The position numbers were made by a program, and so were the translations under genes. Below are positions 60,627-64,000 of a DNA stretch of 64,000 bases, piece after piece; positions within the stretch are counted from its first letter, which is position 1; each line of letters begins with the position of its first letter. Source of the stretch: an uncultured Eubacteriales bacterium (lineage in GTDB: Bacteria > Bacillota > Clostridia > Oscillospirales > Oscillospiraceae); contig CABUJV010000008.1 in the NCBI GenBank assembly GCA_902492005.1, forward strand, positions 1 to 64,000. Reading direction: 5' to 3'. The notes below the pieces were generated by a model. That model did not search any database and was not told the origin of the DNA. It saw nothing but the letters and a program-made list of their open reading frames with translations.

Positions 60627-61181
60627 ATTGCCCTCCCGCCAGTGCTTGCGGCACAGGCCGATGTACTGGTCGTTCGCGCCGATGACGACCTGCGCACCCT
60701 GCTTGACGACATGGCCCTGCGCGTCAAAGCGCGCGTTGAACGCGGCCTTTTTGCCGCACCAGCAGATGGTTTTGACCTCTTCTAACTTGTCGGCCATGAC
60801 AAGCAGCTCGTAGCTGCCGGGGAAAAGGTCGCCCTTGAAGTCGGCGCGCAGCCCGTAGCAGAGGACGGGGATGCCGCAGTCGTCGACGAGATGGACGAGG
60901 TATAAGACCTCCTCCTTTGTCAAAAACTGCGCCTCGTCGACGATGATGCAGGCGTTTTTCTTGAGCTCCTCCTCGTCCATCTGCCGCATCTCGTGGAAGT
61001 AGACGCAGGGATATTCGAGGCCGATGCGCGAGTGCACCATGTGGTCGCCGTCGCGCGTGTCGAGCTGGGGCTTGCAGAGGAGCGTCTTCTGCCCGCGCTC
61101 TTCGTAGTTGAAGCGCGCCATCAGCGCGTTGGCCGTCTTGCTCGAGCCCATCGCGCCGTATTTGAAGTAAAGCTGTGCCAT
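60594..61181 (-). CDS. tdk: thymidine kinase (type II)
   Basis: 195 residues, normal length. P-loop GAMGSSKT (about 8-15), catalytic/Mg motif IIVDEAQFL (near 86-94), and the zinc-site start CWCGKKAAFNAR with a later C..H pair (LCRKHW). It phosphorylates thymidine. ATG 61181 has GAGGGAG upstream. The stop codon is the first base pattern right of a sharp composition change, with no terminator after it. Confidence 0.95.
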   Translation of the reverse strand: MAQLYFKYGAMGSSKTANALMARFNYEERGQKTLLCKPQLDTRDGDHMVHSRIGLEYPCVYFHEMRQMDEEELKKNACIIVDEAQFLTKEEVLYLVHLVDDCGIPVLCYGLRADFKGDLFPGSYELLVMADKLEEVKTICWCGKKAAFNARFDAQGHVVKQGAQVVIGANDQYIGLCRKHWREGNLGPDFRKEGV

Positions 61182-61200
61182 GGTCGTTGTTCTCCCTCTC

Positions 61201-62262
61201 TTATTGCAGCCGCGCGCGAACGAGCGCGGCAAATTTCTTGAATGCGGTGGGGATGGCGGCGGCGTCGAACGCCGCGGCGTCCGCCCAGAATAGATCGTCG
61301 TTTTCGCCCGTCACGTCGGCGAAATATCCCTTCATGTCCCATTCGATATGGGTGAAGATGTGCTTGGCGCTGCCCGCGGGTTCGACAGTTTGCGCCGAAA
61401 GCCCCATCTGCGCAAGCGCAAGCGAAACGCCCGCCTCGTCGAGGTTCCCCAAAACGCTCGGGAATTCCCAGAGCGAGGCGAGAAGTCCCGTGTCCGCGCG
61501 CTTTCGCAGCGCGGCCTTGCCGTTTTGAAAGAGCAGCAGCACCGTGCGCTCTTCGATCTTGCGCGCCTTTTTCTTCGCGCGCACGGGTAAAATTTCCGTG
61601 AGACCGTTTTTATACGCCTCGCACATCATTCGCGCGGGGCAGATATCGCACTTCGGCGCGCCGTTCGGCAGACATACCGTCGCGCCGAGGTCCATCATCG
61701 CCTGATTGTACGCACCGGGGCGGGCTAAGTCGATGGCGTCGTTGAGATGCGCGGTGAATTGCTTTCGTACCCTCGCGTCCATGATGTCGTCGGCGCAGCC
61801 GCTGACGCGCGCGGCGACGCGCAGCAGATTCCCATCCACCGCGGCGACCGGCTCGCCGAAGTTGATCGAGGCGATGGCGGCGGCGGTGTAGTCGCCGATG
61901 CCGGGGAGCGTTTTGAGACTTGCACAAGTGCGCGGCAACTCGCCGCCAAAGTCCGAGACGATGACCTTTGCCGCCTTTTGCAGATTCCGCGCCCGCGAGT
62001 AGTAGCCGAGCCCCTCCCAGAGCTTCAAGAGCCGTTCCTCCGGCACGGTGGCTAACGCCGCGGCGTCGGGCAGCTCTGCCATAAAGCGCTCGAAGTACGG
62101 AATGACGGCGCTCACGCGCGTCTGCTGGAGCATGATCTCCGAGACCCACGTGCGGTACGGCGTGACGACGCTGCGCCATGGCAGCGTGCGGCCGTTTAAG
62201 TCATACCACGTGAGCAGCGGCGCGGTCAGGGCATTTAAGTTTTCCCAATGTTCTGTCATCAT
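61201..62262 (-). CDS. mutY: A/G-specific adenine glycosylase
   Basis: 353 residues. Helix-hairpin-helix motif LPGIGDYTAAAI (about 120-131) with the downstream catalytic Asp in VAAVDGNLLRV; a 4Fe-4S motif of four cysteines (CLPNGAPKCDICPARMMC, C-x7-C-x2-C-x5-C). The C-terminal part is the MutT-like domain that recognises 8-oxoguanine. It removes adenine mispaired with 8-oxo-G. ATG 62262 follows the upstream gene by one base (two Met codons in a row). Confidence 0.95.
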   Translation of the reverse strand: MMTEHWENLNALTAPLLTWYDLNGRTLPWRSVVTPYRTWVSEIMLQQTRVSAVIPYFERFMAELPDAAALATVPEERLLKLWEGLGYYSRARNLQKAAKVIVSDFGGELPRTCASLKTLPGIGDYTAAAIASINFGEPVAAVDGNLLRVAARVSGCADDIMDARVRKQFTAHLNDAIDLARPGAYNQAMMDLGATVCLPNGAPKCDICPARMMCEAYKNGLTEILPVRAKKKARKIEERTVLLLFQNGKAALRKRADTGLLASLWEFPSVLGNLDEAGVSLALAQMGLSAQTVEPAGSAKHIFTHIEWDMKGYFADVTGENDDLFWADAAAFDAAAIPTAFKKFAALVRARLQ

Positions 62263-62263
62263 A

Positions 62264-63103
62264 TCATTTGTTGAAGCGCGCGGCGAAGCCGCAGCGGCGG
62301 CAGAGCTCTTCGGCGGGCTTCCGCCGGGAGAAACCCTCGCGCAGAGTGCACGCGCGCGGGGAGGTCAGAATTTCGGTAAGCGGCTGGGTGAAGAGGTTCC
62401 CCAGCGCCACATCGCCCTCATGATCGAGGCAGCAGGGCACGACCGTGCCGTCGACAAGCACGCCGAGCTGGTCGCGCAGGCCGTAGCAGAACTGCGTGCC
62501 GGATTCGCCGGCGCTCAGATCAGGCCAGTCGAATTTGCCCGCGCGCTCCAAATACAGGTGGTCGCGCAGAAGAAAGCTGCCGTTTCGCATCTCGGGCCAG
62601 TTATCGCCTGTGCGGGAGCGCAGAAAGTCGAGAATTTCGCCGTTGCGCGCGTCCGCGCCGCCGTCGTTCCAGAGGCGCAGCGCGACGATGACGCCTTTTT
62701 TCGCGGCCTTTTCAGCAAAGTTCCAGACCTGTGTCAGGTAAGAAAGCTCCTGCTCGTCCGCGCCGTCGTTGCCCTCAAAACTGTGGAGCGAGACGCTGAT
62801 CTTGTGCAGGCTTTCGGCGGCAAGCAGCTCGTCGGAACGCTTTTGGAGCAGCGTGCCGTTCGTCGTGATGCAGATCTTCATATCCCGCGCTTTGGCGAGG
62901 GCGAAGAGCGTCGTAAGCTCGGGGTGCAGCAGCGGCTCGCCCATCACATGCAGGTAGACGTACTGCACATACCCCTCGAGCCGCGAGAGGACGAGGCCGA
63001 ATTCCTGTGCGCTCATCGTGCGCGGCTCGCGCTTCGTCTTGGGGCAGAAGGAGCAGGCGAGGTTGCAGCGGTTTGTGATCTCGACATAGGCTTTTTTCAG
63101 CAT
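62264..63103 (-). CDS. radical SAM/SPASM-type protein
   Basis: 279 residues. Radical SAM motif CNLACSFC at about 13-20, the GEPLLHPEL motif near 56, and a SPASM-like C-terminal cluster region with FCYGL, PCCLDHEGD and CRRCGF. It resembles members that modify peptides or tRNA; no peptide substrate or partner gene is visible here. It forms an operon with mutY and possibly tdk. Confidence 0.85.
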   Translation of the reverse strand: MLKKAYVEITNRCNLACSFCPKTKREPRTMSAQEFGLVLSRLEGYVQYVYLHVMGEPLLHPELTTLFALAKARDMKICITTNGTLLQKRSDELLAAESLHKISVSLHSFEGNDGADEQELSYLTQVWNFAEKAAKKGVIVALRLWNDGGADARNGEILDFLRSRTGDNWPEMRNGSFLLRDHLYLERAGKFDWPDLSAGESGTQFCYGLRDQLGVLVDGTVVPCCLDHEGDVALGNLFTQPLTEILTSPRACTLREGFSRRKPAEELCRRCGFAARFNK

Positions 63104-63182
63104 CGCGCGGCTCCTTTCGTGAGGTCGGGGGATAGATTTAAATATTTTACCATATCCGCGCGATTTTGCAAAGCCTTTTCCC

Positions 63183-63211
63183 TTGCGCCGCGCCGCGGCG
63201 TCTGCTATGAT
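63183..63211 (+). promoter_or_regulatory. promoter of the metallo-beta-lactamase-fold gene
   Basis: TTGCGC at 63183-63188, 17-bp spacer, TATGAT at 63206-63211. Confidence 0.65.
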
Positions 63212-63255
63212 ACTACAAGCAAACTTCCATCCTCCAGAGCGAAAGGAGAAACCGC

Positions 63256-64000
63256 ATGACCGTCACGTTTATCGCCCACAGCGCGTATCTTGTCGAATGG
63301 GACAAGTTCTACACGCTCTTTGACTATACCTACGAGCCCGACTACACGGGCGCGCTGCCGGAATTAAACCCCGAAAAGCCCTTGCTCGTCTTTGCGAGCC
63401 ACAGCCACGAGGACCACTTCGACGCCAAGGTGTTCACACTTTTGGAAAAGTACCCCGACGCGCGCTTTTTCGTCTCGCGCGATACGCGCCTCACCGAGCG
63501 CAAGCGGCAATGGCTGAACATCTCCGACGAGGCCTTTGCCCGCACGACCGTCCTGCGGCCCGACAGCATCCTGCTCACCGACGTCGCGGGCGAGGATTTG
63601 AGCATCCGCGCCATCAAGTCGACGGACATCGGCAACGCCTATCTTCTGCGCGCTGAGGGGAAGATGGTCTACCACGGGGGCGACCTCAACTGGTGGAACT
63701 GGGAGAGCGAGGGCAAGGCTTACTGCAACAACATGACCGTCCACTACCATGCGGCCATTGAAAAGCTCGCCTCCGCCGTGCGCAACGAGGCGACGGACAA
63801 CAACATCGCGCCCGAGATCACGGCGGCGATGGCGCCGCTTGACCCGCGCCTTGGTGAAGGCAGCGAGGGCCTCGGCATCGAGTATCTGCTGAAGAATGTG
63901 ACGGTGCGGCACATCTTCCCGATGCACATGTGGAAAAAGTATGAGGTCATCGACCGCTACATCGCCGCGCACCCGGACGAAAAGGGCATCATCGCGCGCA
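63256..64000 (+). CDS. metallo-beta-lactamase-fold metal-dependent hydrolase, cut by the window end
   Basis: At least 248 residues, running off the window. The frame is open from ATG 63256 (AAAGGAGA upstream) to base 64000. TVTFIAHSAYLVEW at the start and ASHSHEDHFD near 54-63 give the HxHxDH zinc motif; a later VYHGGDLNWW supplies the aspartate and histidine of the fold. It resembles the UlaG/YycJ-like small hydrolase group. Its base usage matches tdk and mutY, not the genes left of 60.59 kb. Confidence 0.85.
   Translation, partial: MTVTFIAHSAYLVEWDKFYTLFDYTYEPDYTGALPELNPEKPLLVFASHSHEDHFDAKVFTLLEKYPDARFFVSRDTRLTERKRQWLNISDEAFARTTVLRPDSILLTDVAGEDLSIRAIKSTDIGNAYLLRAEGKMVYHGGDLNWWNWESEGKAYCNNMTVHYHAAIEKLASAVRNEATDNNIAPEITAAMAPLDPRLGEGSEGLGIEYLLKNVTVRHIFPMHMWKKYEVIDRYIAAHPDEKGIIAR

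Noticed and set aside
1..64000. CRISPR array, insertion sequence, integrase or prophage genes
   Set aside because: I looked for regularly spaced repeats, transposase motifs and phage structural genes and saw none; the marR-MATE and 60.6-kb segments carry no mobility gene in this window.

Overview
The window reads as chromosome from a GC-rich, anaerobic, spore-forming Firmicute of the Oscillospiraceae type (Flavonifractor/Lawsonibacter/Oscillibacter-like; this is inferred from gene content and base composition, not tested). The supporting signs are a full Rnf complex, the fhs-fchA-folD one-carbon cluster, sporulation genes (spoVAC, spoVT, a SpoIIQ-like M23 protein), S-layer homology (SLH) proteins, a rubrerythrin and a T-box leader. 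Most transcription units end in strong GC-rich hairpins, many of them shared by convergent genes. Several promoters match the sigma-A consensus closely.

Layout. 1-40: 5' part of a tRNA-Thr. 0.2-8.1 kb: two-component system, then a MacA/MacB-type exporter and an SLH protein; both promoters carry the same 11-bp-phased GTTT repeats. 8.1-9.7 kb: a shortened ThrE-like transporter and a sugar nucleotidyltransferase. 9.8-13.1 kb: fhs, fchA, folD. 13.4-17.7 kb: a secreted 5'-nucleotidase, a cytidylate-kinase-like protein and a MATE transporter. 17.7-22.4 kb: rubrerythrin, NADP-isocitrate dehydrogenase, asnA and a phospholipase D-like protein. 22.4-27.7 kb: rnfCDGEAB on the minus strand. 27.9-33.9 kb: a T-box-controlled operon with two acetolactate synthase pairs and ilvC. 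33.9-36.1 kb: a MarR regulator with a MATE pump, possibly acquired. 36.2-41.0 kb: a BlaI/BlaR1-type locus in which BlaR1 looks split into separate proteins. 41-44.6 kb: a PstS-like lipoprotein, a possible untranslated RNA, spoVAC, a DUF6530-like gene and a pseudouridine synthase. 44.7-53.3 kb: hemW, a 1075-residue phosphodiester-glycosidase/SLH protein, a DUF815 ATPase, a Nudix hydrolase, spoVT, thpR and a SpoIIQ-like gene. 53.4-59.2 kb: a second exporter plus SLH cassette, paralogous to the first. 59.2-60.6 kb: a radical SAM protein, and an XRE repressor divergent from a short gene. 60.6-64 kb: tdk, mutY, a radical SAM/SPASM protein and a metallo-beta-lactamase-fold protein, with visibly different base usage.

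How the genes connect. Rnf couples ferredoxin oxidation to NAD reduction and ion pumping. fhs, fchA and folD interconvert one-carbon units on tetrahydrofolate; FolD appears to lack the usual cyclohydrolase lysine, which would leave that step to FchA. The ilv operon feeds branched-chain amino acid synthesis. The two exporter-SLH cassettes each pair an ABC export pump with a protein predicted to sit in the S-layer, a recurrent unit I cannot match to a named system. Forespore-type (sigma-F/G) promoter elements can be read upstream of spoVAC, spoVT, the SpoIIQ-like gene and rubrerythrin.

Cautions. The abrupt composition change at about 60.59 kb, exactly at the tdk stop codon, may be horizontal transfer or an assembly join. 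All promoter, operator and RNA calls were made by eye.
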